Positions 45,324-54,346 of a DNA stretch of 64,000 nucleotides are shown here, one piece after another (within the stretch, counting starts at the first letter, position 1; each line of letters starts with the position of its first letter). The position numbers were made by a program, and so were the translations under genes. The notes under the pieces were generated by a model. The model did not search any database, was not told the origin of the DNA, and was given only the letters and a program-made list of their open reading frames with translations. The stretch is from Arthrobacter ulcerisalmonis (GTDB lineage Bacteria; Actinomycetota; Actinomycetes; Actinomycetales; Micrococcaceae). The stretch spans positions 1 to 64,000 of the forward strand of contig NZ_UXAU01000024.1 in NCBI RefSeq assembly GCF_900609065.1. Direction: 5' to 3'.

Positions 45324-48300
45324 ATGCATCACTCAACCTGGAAATTAGCGCTGGGGACAGCCCTGTCAGCGGGGCTCGTCATAGCTCCCCTGACAGCGCT
45401 GCCCGCCGTCGCTGTCGACGCCGCACCCGCGGCCGCAGGCTCCTCACCTGTCACCATCAACGAGGCTTATCTGAGCGGAGGCAGCGCGGGGGCGGCGTTC
45501 AAAAACAAGTTCGTTGAGCTCTACAACTCCTCAGACGCCGCCGTGTCACTCAACGGCTGGTCGCTGCAGTACCGCGCAGCCGGATCCACCGGCAACCCCA
45601 GCGGCGTCGCGGCACTGACAGGCAGCATCCCGGCCAAAGGCCACTACCTGATCCAGGGCGGCAGCAACGGTGCCAATGGCGCTACCTTGCCCGTCGCCGA
45701 TCTGGTGGCTGGTGGCATCAACCCCTCGGGCGGCGCTGGGACACTGATCCTCGCCAAGCAGGCCGGTGCGCTCGCCGTCCCCGCCGGCAGCCAAGTGGAA
45801 CCCGCCAACGTGGCGGACATCCTGGGCTACGGGACCTCCAACACCTTTGAGACGGCGCCCGCAACGGCCCCGACAGGAAACACCGATGTCCGGTCCTTGA
45901 ACAGAACCAACGGCGTGGACACCAACAACAACGCCGCGGACTTCACCCTCAACGCCAGCATCACCCCCACCCCGGCCGGCGGCACCACACCTGACCCGGA
46001 TCCAGATCCCGAGCCGAACCCCACGGCCAAGACCATTGCCGAGATCCAGGGCACCGGAACGGACAGCCCCCTGGTGGGCAGCACCGTCACCACCAAGGGC
46101 AAGGTCACTGCGGTCTTCCCCACCGGCGGACTGGACGGCTACTACATCCAGACCCCCGGCACCGGCGGCGACCTCACCGCGGCCAACCACTCGGCGTCGG
46201 ACGGGATCTTCGTCTACTCCCCCACCACCGCCGCATCGGTCCAGGCGGGCGACTACGTGCAGGTCACCGGCGCCGTGTCCGAGTACTTCGGCCTGACGCA
46301 GCTGACAGTAGGCGCAGCCTCCGGGCTGACCAAGCTCACCGAGGCCGCCCCCGAGGTGAAGGCCACCACCTTCACCCTGCCGGCCAGCGAAACCTTCCGC
46401 GAATCCCTCGAAGGCATGCTGCTCACGCCGCAGGGCCCGCTGACGGTGACGGATAACTACTCCCTGAACCAGTACGGCGAAATTGGCCTCGCCGGCGGCA
46501 CCACGCCGCTGGTCCAGCCCACCGCCGTCGCGCCTTTCGGCTCGGCTGAGTACACCGCAGCGGTTGCCGATAACGCTGCACGCGGTATCAAGCTCGACGA
46601 CGGCGCCACCACCAACTTCCTCAAGGACGCCAGTACCAAGGCCGAGGTCCTCCCCTACCTGACCACGGCAGACCCCGTCCGGGTGGGCTCGCCGGCGACC
46701 TTCACCACCAACGTGGTGTTGGGCTACGGCAACAACGCCTGGAAGTTCCAACCGTTGACGCACCTGACCGCAGCCAACAAGGGAACGGTCCAGCCGGCGT
46801 CGTTCGGGGCAACCCGCACCGAAGCACCCCAGGCGGTGGGCGGCAACGTCAAAATTGCTTCCTTCAACGTGCTGAACTACTTCCCCACCACCGGGGACAC
46901 GCTGGCCGGCTGCACCTTCTACGATGACCGCGCGGGCAACCCCATCACGGTTCGTGGCGGCTGCAACGCCCGCGGCGCAGCCAACGCGGCTAACTTCGAA
47001 CGCCAGCAGGCCAAGATCGTCGCCGCCATCACCAAGGCCGGCGCCGACGTTGTCACCCTGATGGAAATCGAAAACTCCGCCCAGTTCGGCAAGAACCGCG
47101 ATGACGCCCTCGCCAAGCTGGTGGAAGCACTCAACATCGAGACCCCGGGTGTGTGGGACTACGTCCGCACTCCCGCCAACGCTCCCCCGCTGTCCGATGA
47201 AGACATGATCCGCACGGCCTTCATCTTCAAGAAAGCAGTTGTGGAGACGGTGGGCGAGTCCATCATCCACAACGACACCACCGCCTTCGCCTCGGCCCGC
47301 AAGCCGCTTGCCCAGGTCTTCAAGCCCGTAGGCGGTGGCGCCGGCACCGAGTTCATCGCCATCGCCAACCACTTCAAGTCCAAGGGTTCCGCAGCAACCC
47401 CGGATGACACGGACAAAGGCCAGGGCGCATCAAACCTGGCCCGCACCGCCCAGGCCAAGTCTCTTCTGACCTTCACCGAAGGCCTGCAGGCAACCAAGGG
47501 CACCGACAAGGTCTTCCTGATCGGCGACTTCAACTCCTACGGCCACGAAGACCCCATCAATGTCTTCACCACCGCCGGCTACGTCAACCAGGACGAGAAG
47601 GCCCGCAAAGCAGACGGTTCCGCCAAGCACTCCTACCTCTTCGGTGGTTTGGTGGGCTCACTGGACCACATCATCGCCTCCCCCGCAGCCAACGCTGTGG
47701 TGTCCGGCGCAGATATCTGGAACATCAACTCGGTGGAGTCCGTGGCGCTGGAATACAGCCGCTACAACAACAACGTCACCGACTACTACGCCGCAAACCA
47801 GTTCCGCGCCAGCGACCACGATCCCGTGGTGGTAGGCCTGAACCTGCAGTCCACTCCTGCCAGCGTTGACCTGAACTTCCTGGGTATCAACGATTTCCAC
47901 GGCCGGATCGACACCAACACCGTCCAGTTCGCTGGCACCATCGAGAAGCTCCGGGCTGCTGCAGCGCCGGGCGCCACGGCGTTCCTGTCCGCTGGCGACA
48001 ACATTGGCGCGTCGCTGTTCGCGTCCTCCGTGGCCAAGGACCAGCCCACCATCGATGTGCTGAACACCCTTGAACTGAAGGCATCGGCAGTGGGCAACCA
48101 CGAGTTCGACGGCGGTTGGGCGGACCTGAGGGACCGCGTCATCGCTGGCAGGGCCAACGCCAAGTTCCCGTACCTGGGTGCCAACGTCTACACCAAGGGA
48201 ACCACCACCCCGGTCCTGCCGGAGTACACGGTCCTGGACATGAACGGCATCAAGGTCGCCGTGATCGGCACCGTCACCCAGGAAGTCCCGTCACTGGTCA

Positions 48301-49856
48301 CCCCGGGCGGCATCACCGACCTCGAGTTCGGTGACCCCGTCACCGCTATCAACCGGGTGGCCGCGAAGATCACGGCCGAGAAGCTGGCCGACGTCATCAT
48401 CGTGGAGAATCACGACGGCGCCGGCTCGGGTACTCCGGATGGCGCCACCCTGGAGCAGGAAGTCGCCGCCGGCGGCCCCTTCGCCAAGCTGGTCACCGAA
48501 ACCTCCGCTGACGTGGACGCCATCTTCACGGGCCACACGCACAAGGAATACGCCTGGGACGCTCCCGTGCCAGGTGTGCAGGGCAAGACCCGCCCGATCG
48601 TCCAGACCGGTAACTACGGCGAGAACATCGGCCAGATCCAACTCACCGTGGACGCTGCCACCAAGTCCGTGACCGCGTACAAGGCTGGCAACGTCAAGCG
48701 GAGCACCGATCCTGCTGCCGACCTGATCGCTACCTACCCCCGCGTTGCGGCGGTGGATGCGATCGTCAAGAAGGCCCTGGCTGACGCGGCAGTGGTGGGC
48801 AACCAGCCCATTGGCTCGATCACCAAGGACATCACCACGGCGTTCACCCCGGACCCCGCCGGTGGTCCCGCCAAGCGCGATGATCGTGCCAGCGAGTCCA
48901 CCCTGGGCAACCTGGTGGCGGACTCCCTGGTGGATACGCTGAAGTCCGCCGAGCTGGGTGGCGCCGAGATCGGCGTCGTCAATCCTGGCGGCCTGCGGAA
49001 CGAGTTGTACTACGCACCGGACGGCACCATCACGTTCGCCGAGGCCAACGCGGTGTTGCCGTTCGTGAATAACCTGTGGACCACGTCGCTGACCGGCGCG
49101 CAGGTGAAGACGCTCCTGGAGCAGCAGTGGCAGACCAACCCGGATGGCACGGTTCCCAGCCGCGCCTACCAGCAGCTGGGCCTGTCGAAGAATGTGAACT
49201 ACACCTACGACGCCGCCCGCGCCGCAGGTGACCGGATCACGTCCATCCGTGTCAACGGTGCCCTGATCGACCCGGCGAAGTCCTACCGGATCGGTACGTT
49301 CAACTTCCTGGCAACAGGCGGGGACAACTTCCGGGTGTTCAAGGATGGCACCAATACCAAGGACTCGGGCCTGGTGGACCGGGATGCCTGGATCAGCTAC
49401 CTGAAGAAGAGCAGCCCCGTGGCACCGGACTTTGCCCGGCGGTCCGTGGCAGTGGTCAACACCACCGCTGCAGAGGTCAAGCCCGGCGAGCCGATGGCGC
49501 TGGCCATCTCCAAGCTGGACCTGACCTCGTTGGGCAGCCCTGCCAACAAGACCCTGGCGGCCGTCTTTACCGACGCCGCCGGTAAGGTCACGCAGCTGGG
49601 AACGGTTCCTGTCACGGCGGGCGCCGCCACGGTCAGCCTGCCGGTTCCGGCCGGGGCTGCTGCTGGTATCGGCACGCTGGTCCTTACCGCTGCCGAGTCC
49701 GGAACCGTGGTGAAGGCCGCGGTCAAGGTGGCAACGGTCAAGCCGCCGGCACCGGTGTGCAAGGCTCCGATCGCACCCACCAAGTGGTACGACGTGCTCG
49801 GCTGGATCCGCTACGGTATCGCCTGGATCCAGTACCAGGTGTGCTTGCGCGGCTAG
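45324..49856 (+). CDS. Secreted ExeM/NucH nuclease fused to 5'-nucleotidase
   Basis: The 1510-residue exported enzyme should degrade extracellular DNA and strip phosphate from nucleotides. In order: signal peptide (1-~34), lamin-tail domain (~40-190), Asp/Pro linker (~215-232), ExeM OB-fold (~235-340), endonuclease/exonuclease/phosphatase domain (~505-835: SFNVLNYF, LMEIENS, IANHFKSKG, IGDFNSYG, SDHDPVVVG), 5'-nucleotidase metallophosphatase (~850-1130: GINDFHGR, SAGDNIGAS, GNHEFDGG, TGHTHKEY) and its C-terminal substrate domain (~1160-1340). The C-terminus has an uncharacterised ~110-residue domain and a Trp/Tyr-rich WYDVLGWIRYGIAWIQY end; no LPXTG anchor is seen. GGAG lies before the ATG. 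It fits phosphate scavenging, as does the SenX3-RegX3/PhoU block. Confidence 0.93.
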   Translation: MHHSTWKLALGTALSAGLVIAPLTALPAVAVDAAPAAAGSSPVTINEAYLSGGSAGAAFKNKFVELYNSSDAAVSLNGWSLQYRAAGSTGNPSGVAALTGSIPAKGHYLIQGGSNGANGATLPVADLVAGGINPSGGAGTLILAKQAGALAVPAGSQVEPANVADILGYGTSNTFETAPATAPTGNTDVRSLNRTNGVDTNNNAADFTLNASITPTPAGGTTPDPDPDPEPNPTAKTIAEIQGTGTDSPLVGSTVTTKGKVTAVFPTGGLDGYYIQTPGTGGDLTAANHSASDGIFVYSPTTAASVQAGDYVQVTGAVSEYFGLTQLTVGAASGLTKLTEAAPEVKATTFTLPASETFRESLEGMLLTPQGPLTVTDNYSLNQYGEIGLAGGTTPLVQPTAVAPFGSAEYTAAVADNAARGIKLDDGATTNFLKDASTKAEVLPYLTTADPVRVGSPATFTTNVVLGYGNNAWKFQPLTHLTAANKGTVQPASFGATRTEAPQAVGGNVKIASFNVLNYFPTTGDTLAGCTFYDDRAGNPITVRGGCNARGAANAANFERQQAKIVAAITKAGADVVTLMEIENSAQFGKNRDDALAKLVEALNIETPGVWDYVRTPANAPPLSDEDMIRTAFIFKKAVVETVGESIIHNDTTAFASARKPLAQVFKPVGGGAGTEFIAIANHFKSKGSAATPDDTDKGQGASNLARTAQAKSLLTFTEGLQATKGTDKVFLIGDFNSYGHEDPINVFTTAGYVNQDEKARKADGSAKHSYLFGGLVGSLDHIIASPAANAVVSGADIWNINSVESVALEYSRYNNNVTDYYAANQFRASDHDPVVVGLNLQSTPASVDLNFLGINDFHGRIDTNTVQFAGTIEKLRAAAAPGATAFLSAGDNIGASLFASSVAKDQPTIDVLNTLELKASAVGNHEFDGGWADLRDRVIAGRANAKFPYLGANVYTKGTTTPVLPEYTVLDMNGIKVAVIGTVTQEVPSLVTPGGITDLEFGDPVTAINRVAAKITAEKLADVIIVENHDGAGSGTPDGATLEQEVAAGGPFAKLVTETSADVDAIFTGHTHKEYAWDAPVPGVQGKTRPIVQTGNYGENIGQIQLTVDAATKSVTAYKAGNVKRSTDPAADLIATYPRVAAVDAIVKKALADAAVVGNQPIGSITKDITTAFTPDPAGGPAKRDDRASESTLGNLVADSLVDTLKSAELGGAEIGVVNPGGLRNELYYAPDGTITFAEANAVLPFVNNLWTTSLTGAQVKTLLEQQWQTNPDGTVPSRAYQQLGLSKNVNYTYDAARAAGDRITSIRVNGALIDPAKSYRIGTFNFLATGGDNFRVFKDGTNTKDSGLVDRDAWISYLKKSSPVAPDFARRSVAVVNTTAAEVKPGEPMALAISKLDLTSLGSPANKTLAAVFTDAAGKVTQLGTVPVTAGAATVSLPVPAGAAAGIGTLVLTAAESGTVVKAAVKVATVKPPAPVCKAPIAPTKWYDVLGWIRYGIAWIQYQVCLRG

Positions 49857-49867
49857 CCAAGCCGCTG

Positions 49868-49909
49868 ACGTACAACGCCCGTTCACTGAGGTGAACGGGC
49901 GTTGTACGT
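49868..49909. terminator. Bidirectional terminator, 19-bp perfect stem
   Basis: Arms ACGTACAACGCCCGTTCAC and GTGAACGGGCGTTGTACGT with a TGAG loop sit between two convergent stops. Confidence 0.9.
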
Positions 49910-49922
49910 TAAGGCAGTATTC

Positions 49923-51848
49923 CTAGCTGGCCAGAATGGCCTGCGCGATCTCGTCCGCGTCGCGCAAGGTGCGTTGCCCGCTGGGGTAGGTGGGACCGTC
50001 CGCCTGGTGCGCCTCCGCGGCAATGGCGGTACCCCACTGGGTCGAGGAAAGCTGCAGGCCCAAAACGTACAATCCCTCACTCACTGCGCCAAACTCGGAA
50101 ACCGGACGGTACGGGTGCGCCTGCACGTCCAGTCCGGTGGACTGCACCGGTACGCCCTCGGCGGCCATCATCAGGCGGGGCCGCACCAACCCGTCGGCGA
50201 GCAACTGGGCCAGCAGCGGCGAATCGTTGGCGGCCACCCGGTTTCCCGGCGCCAGCGCTTCCACCATGGTCTTGGCCTGCAAGGGCGGACCGCCCACCCA
50301 CGGCGAGGCGACAGTGAATGCCTGTTCGCCCCGGTCAATCCCGAATTTAGGGTCCGGCCCGGTGAAGCTGACTACCCCCGCCTGGGCGAGGGCGGCCAAT
50401 TGCTCGGCTCGGATCGCCGGCGGGCCGCTGGCCAGGCCTTCCACGAAGGACTCGAACCAGCCCCGCAGGCCGGCAACCCAGGACGCCTCGGTGATGCCGC
50501 CGTCGGCCACTGCCGACTTGAGCAGTGCGCGGCCGTGATGCAGCGCGCCGATGGCCATCTTGACGGGGTCATCTTCGCCCAGCGCTGACCGACGGGCGTC
50601 GTCAAGCAGATAGTCCACCACGGCGGCGTCCAACGCGCCACGGTCCGGAAAAGATCGGCCCTTCAGCGGCGCCGCCAGGCCCAGCAGGTCCAGCCGGTGC
50701 CGCGGTCCCACGTGCACGGCCAGGACGCTTTCGACGGCGTCCTCCCAGTTCACTGCGCTGTGCGCGTGCGGGTGCAGGGCTTCTTCGAGGGCGGCCAGGA
50801 ACGCGGCGACGTCTTGGACGGCCCCGGGCTGCGCACGCACCAGGGTGGCATAGTAGGCCCACAGCGTGTCGCGGTGCAGCAGGGGCCACAGGTCGATATC
50901 GAAGCTGGGCTGGATGCCGGCCGTGGCCAACCGTGCCAGGGCGTCGGCGGTGAAGTAGCGCAAGGTCACGGACCGCGGGTAGTAGCCGTCCAACGCCGCC
51001 TTGGTCCGGTAGGGGGTGCCGCGGCGGGAGGCGGCGATGATGTGCGGTTCCCGGCCAGACGGTTGGTAGGCCAGACGCCCGCCAGCGGCGACGAAGCTAC
51101 CGCCGCGGCCCTCGGTCAGCTGGCCCAAAGTGTCGAAGAAGTTCAGCCCCATGCCGCGCACCAGCACCGGTTCGCCCGCTGGAATGGATGCCCATTCGAC
51201 GTCGGCGGGGACCGCCGGCGGAAAGTACTGCAGGCCCAGGTGCCTAGCAGCGTCCTGCAGGTCGCGTTGTTCCGGATTGAGTCGGGACGGGATATGGCCC
51301 AAGGCGAGGACCACGGACGGCGCGGCGAGGGTTTCGCCGGCGGCCAGGCCGACGTCGAACATTCCATCCACGCGACGCCGAACCGACGCTGCGGTGGTGC
51401 GGGAGAAGGCGACAGTGACGTTGGCCGGGGCGTGGGCCAGCAGTTCCTCGAGGGTGTTGCGAAGGTACCGGCCGTAGAGGGCGCGGCTGGGAAAATCGGT
51501 GGATTCGAGGTCCGCCAGTTCGGCGCGCTCGGCAGGGGTCAGCGCGGCGTCCAGCTGGCGGCGCTGGCGTACCCGCCACTGGTCGAAGGTGCCACCGGCC
51601 ACGGGGGCGGGCAGCTCTGGGTCCTCGGGAATCAGGGTGGGGTAGAAGGACTGGGTGTTCATCAGGAAGAGGCGCGACTGGTCCGGCTGCCAGACGTGGC
51701 CGGGGCCGGCCGGGTAGGGGTCCACCACGTCGACGTGCAACTGGACGGCAGGCTGCAGGGCTGCGTGCGCCAGCAACCGCTCCAGCACGCTGGTCCCCCG
51801 GGGTCCGGCGCCGATGATCACAGCCCGGCGCTTCTGCGTTATTTCCAC
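49923..51848 (-). CDS. FAD/NAD(P)-binding protein (FAD_NAD(P)-binding family)
   Basis: The 641-residue cytoplasmic flavoprotein has unknown substrate. It begins with a Rossmann dinucleotide motif RAVIIGAGPRGTSVLERLL (about 7-25), followed by VDVVDPYPAGPGHVWQPDQS and LFLMNTQSFYPTL, as in the family of FAD-NAD(P)-binding proteins related to lysine/ornithine monooxygenases (HpaB-like SidA clan). A second nucleotide segment is near EPVLVRGMGLNFFDTL. GTG at 51848 is supported by a TACGCT box 7 nt upstream and by homology beginning there; the 52-codon longer frame crosses into the divergent peptidase gene. Confidence 0.85.
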   Translation of the reverse strand: MEITQKRRAVIIGAGPRGTSVLERLLAHAALQPAVQLHVDVVDPYPAGPGHVWQPDQSRLFLMNTQSFYPTLIPEDPELPAPVAGGTFDQWRVRQRRQLDAALTPAERAELADLESTDFPSRALYGRYLRNTLEELLAHAPANVTVAFSRTTAASVRRRVDGMFDVGLAAGETLAAPSVVLALGHIPSRLNPEQRDLQDAARHLGLQYFPPAVPADVEWASIPAGEPVLVRGMGLNFFDTLGQLTEGRGGSFVAAGGRLAYQPSGREPHIIAASRRGTPYRTKAALDGYYPRSVTLRYFTADALARLATAGIQPSFDIDLWPLLHRDTLWAYYATLVRAQPGAVQDVAAFLAALEEALHPHAHSAVNWEDAVESVLAVHVGPRHRLDLLGLAAPLKGRSFPDRGALDAAVVDYLLDDARRSALGEDDPVKMAIGALHHGRALLKSAVADGGITEASWVAGLRGWFESFVEGLASGPPAIRAEQLAALAQAGVVSFTGPDPKFGIDRGEQAFTVASPWVGGPPLQAKTMVEALAPGNRVAANDSPLLAQLLADGLVRPRLMMAAEGVPVQSTGLDVQAHPYRPVSEFGAVSEGLYVLGLQLSSTQWGTAIAAEAHQADGPTYPSGQRTLRDADEIAQAILAS

Positions 51849-51855
51849 GGCACCC

Positions 51856-51861
51856 AGCGTA
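51856..51861 (-). promoter_or_regulatory. Probable -10 box of the FAD/NAD(P)-binding gene (leaderless)
   Basis: TACGCT on the minus strand ends 7 nt before the GTG at 51848. Confidence 0.45.
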
Positions 51862-51921
51862 TCCGCTGAGGGCTGAACGCTTGACTTGCCTGCAGCCGGA
51901 AAGTGTTGTTTGGATGGGCGC

Positions 51922-54107
51922 ATGACCACCACAGCAGCTGACGCAACGCCCGCCCACAACGCGGCGCCGGAGCCCACCGACGAAAATGCCTGGCTCGAGG
52001 ACATTTACGGCGAAGACCAATTGGCGTGGGTCAGGGAGCAGAACTCGCGGACCGAGGACCTCCTGGTGGACGCAGATTACGCCACCTTGGAGGCCAGCAT
52101 TCTGGAAGTTTTGGACTCCACCGACCGGATCGCCATGGTGGGTAAGCGCGGGGACTGGTACTACAACTTCTGGAAGGACCAGCAGAACCCCAAGGGCCTG
52201 TGGCGGCGGACCAGCTGGGAGAGCTACTGCTCCGAAGTTCCGGAGTGGGAGGTGCTGCTCGACATTGACGCGCTCGCCGCCGCAGAGGGTGAGGAGTGGG
52301 TGTTCCACGGCGCCACGTTCCTGCGCCCGGCGCCGGGCCAGGAGCATCGGCGAGCTTTGGTGGCGCTGTCCCCCGATGGTGGGGACGCCAACAGGTACCG
52401 GGAGTACGACGTCGAGCTCCGCGGCTTCGTGGATCCGGCGGCGGGCGGCTTCGACCTGCCTACAGCGAAAGGCAATGCATCCTGGCTGGATGCCGATACG
52501 CTGCTGGTCTCCTCAACCGCCGACGGCCTGCCCAAAACCGCTTCCTCGTATGCCCGGACCGCAGTGACCCTCAAGCGCGGCGAGGCCCTGGCCTCGGCCC
52601 CACAGCTTTTCGACGTTCCTGCAGACCACATGCTGGCGAGCGTGGCACACGATTCCACGCCCGGGTACGAGCGCACCTTCGCGGTGGATTACATCGACTT
52701 CTTCAACCGGCGGAACCTGCTGCTTCGCGACGGAGCGTGGCTGGAAATCGACGTGCCCACGGACGTGAACGTCAGTGCGCACCGGGAATGGCTGCTTTTC
52801 CGCCCACAGCAGGACTGGACGGTTTTAGGGACCACTTATCCGGCGGGCTCGTTGTTGGCAGCAGGCTTCGAGGGCTACCTTGCGGGTGGACGGGAGCTCT
52901 TGGTGCTGTTCAAGCCGGACTCGTCCACATCCTTGCAGTCCTGGAGTTGGACCCAGAATTTCCTGCTGTTGAACCTGCTCAAGGACGTATCCTCCGAGAT
53001 CCGCGTGCTGGACCCGGCAACTCCCGGAACGGACTCGGCCTGGCAGTCCACCCTGCTGGACGCGTGCCCACCCCTGCACGACGTGAACGCTTTCGCCGTG
53101 GACGACGAGGATTCCGACGCCGGTGCAGGCGACGATTTCTGGCTTGTCGCCACGGGCTTCACTACCCCCAGCACGCTTCTCCGCGGGACGCTGGAACGCC
53201 CGGCCCGGACTCCAGTACATCCGCCGTCCTGAGCCGGCACGCGGTGGTGAAGACCTCGCCGTCGTACTTTGCGGACCAGGACTACGAAGTGCAGCAGCAT
53301 TTCGCCGTGTCCGAGGACGGCACCCGGGTTCCGTATTTCCAGATCGCCGCGCGGGGGCTGGTCCTGGACGGGCAGAACCCGACGCAGCTCTCGGGCTACG
53401 GCGGGTTCGAGGTCTCCCGCACGCCCGCTTACAGCGGCGCGGTGGGCAGGGCCTGGCTGGAACGCCGAACCTCAGCTGCGGAACCGGAGCACGCTCGCGG
53501 CGGCGTGTATGTGGTGGCGAACATCCGCGGCGGCGGCGAATACGGGCCGTCGTGGCACCGTGCCGCGCTGAAGGAGAACCGGCACCGCGCCTACGAGGAC
53601 TTCGCCGCCGTGGCACGCGACCTCATTTCGCGCGGTGTCACGTCGCGGGAGCGGCTGGGCTGCGTGGGCGGATCGAACGGCGGCCTGCTGGTGGGCAACA
53701 TGCTCACCAGCTACCCGGACCTGTTCGGCGCCGTTTCCTGCGGTGTGCCGCTGCTGGACATGCGCCGGTACACCAAACTCTCGGCCGGGCATTCGTGGAT
53801 CGCGGAATACGGCGACCCGGACGTGGCCGAGCAGTGGGAGTACATCCGCACGTTTTCGCCATATCACCTGCTCAAGGACGGGGTGGAGTACCCGGAAACG
53901 TTCATCTGGACCGCCACCTCCGATGACCGGGTAGGCCCGGTGCAGGCGCGGAAGATGGCGGCACGGATGCTGGCCATGGGCATCCCCAACGTGTGGTTCC
54001 ACGAGGCACTCGAGGGCGGCCACGCCGGCGCCTCCGACAACCGGCAAGCCGCCGCCCTGCAAGCCCGCAGCCAGCACTTCCTGTGGCGGACACTGGCCGG
54101 CGGGTGA
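51922..54107 (+). pseudogene. Prolyl oligopeptidase (S9), frameshifted
   Basis: An S9A serine peptidase that would be about 728 residues if intact. The first frame (51922-53232) gives the N-terminal helix and beta-propeller (ENAWLEDIYGEDQLAWVREQ onward) and then ends in HPPS-stop. The catalytic domain continues in another frame: VKTSPSYFADQDYEVQQHF, nucleophile in GGSNGGLL, Asp in TSDDRVGP, His in GGHAGASD, to 54107. At 53200-53207 the sequence CGCCCGGCCCGG would restore the frame as Pro-Gly-Pro-Asp if one G were added, so one base of a G run is missing. It is either a recent lesion or a base-call error. The start is ATG 51922, with TTGCCT-18 bp-TTGGAT upstream as a possible leaderless promoter. 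Confidence 0.88.
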
Positions 54108-54173
54108 TAACTGCTGCCGTTTTGCGCTGCGTGCCTTCATCTGCGTATTCTTGGTGGGCTAGGAATAGCGGAT

Positions 54174-54261
54174 GGAGACGTGCCAGAGCGGCCGAATGGG
54201 CTTCACTGCTAATGAAGTGTGGGGCACAACTCCACCGGGGGTTCAAATCCCCCCGTCTCCG
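54174..54261 (+). tRNA. tRNA-Ser (anticodon GCT)
   Basis: Acceptor GGAGACG pairs with CGTCTCC; anticodon stem CTTCA/TGAAG encloses loop CTGCTAA (anticodon GCT). A long variable arm and T-arm GTTCAAATC are present. Class II, 88 nt, discriminator G, CCA not encoded. Confidence 0.96.
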
Positions 54262-54288
54262 CCAATTATGTTGTCCCCGGACAGCAAC

Positions 54289-54320
54289 AACACCCCCAGT
54301 CTTCAGACTGGGGGTGTTTT
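54289..54320 (+). terminator. Terminator after tRNA-Ser(GCT)
   Basis: Arms AACACCCCCAGTCT and AGACTGGGGGTGTT form a perfect 14-bp stem with a 2-nt loop, followed by TT. The IS element inserted 26 bp beyond it. Confidence 0.9.
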
Positions 54321-54346
54321 GTTTGCCTGGCGAATGCGTCCAAAGC

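Noticed and set aside
45546..47372. 608-codon open frame on the minus strand
   Set aside because: It is antisense to the ExeM nuclease gene; its Gly/Val/Arg-rich composition is the usual shadow of GC-rich coding sequence. The same holds for the long antisense frames at 41065-42522 and 48291-49886.
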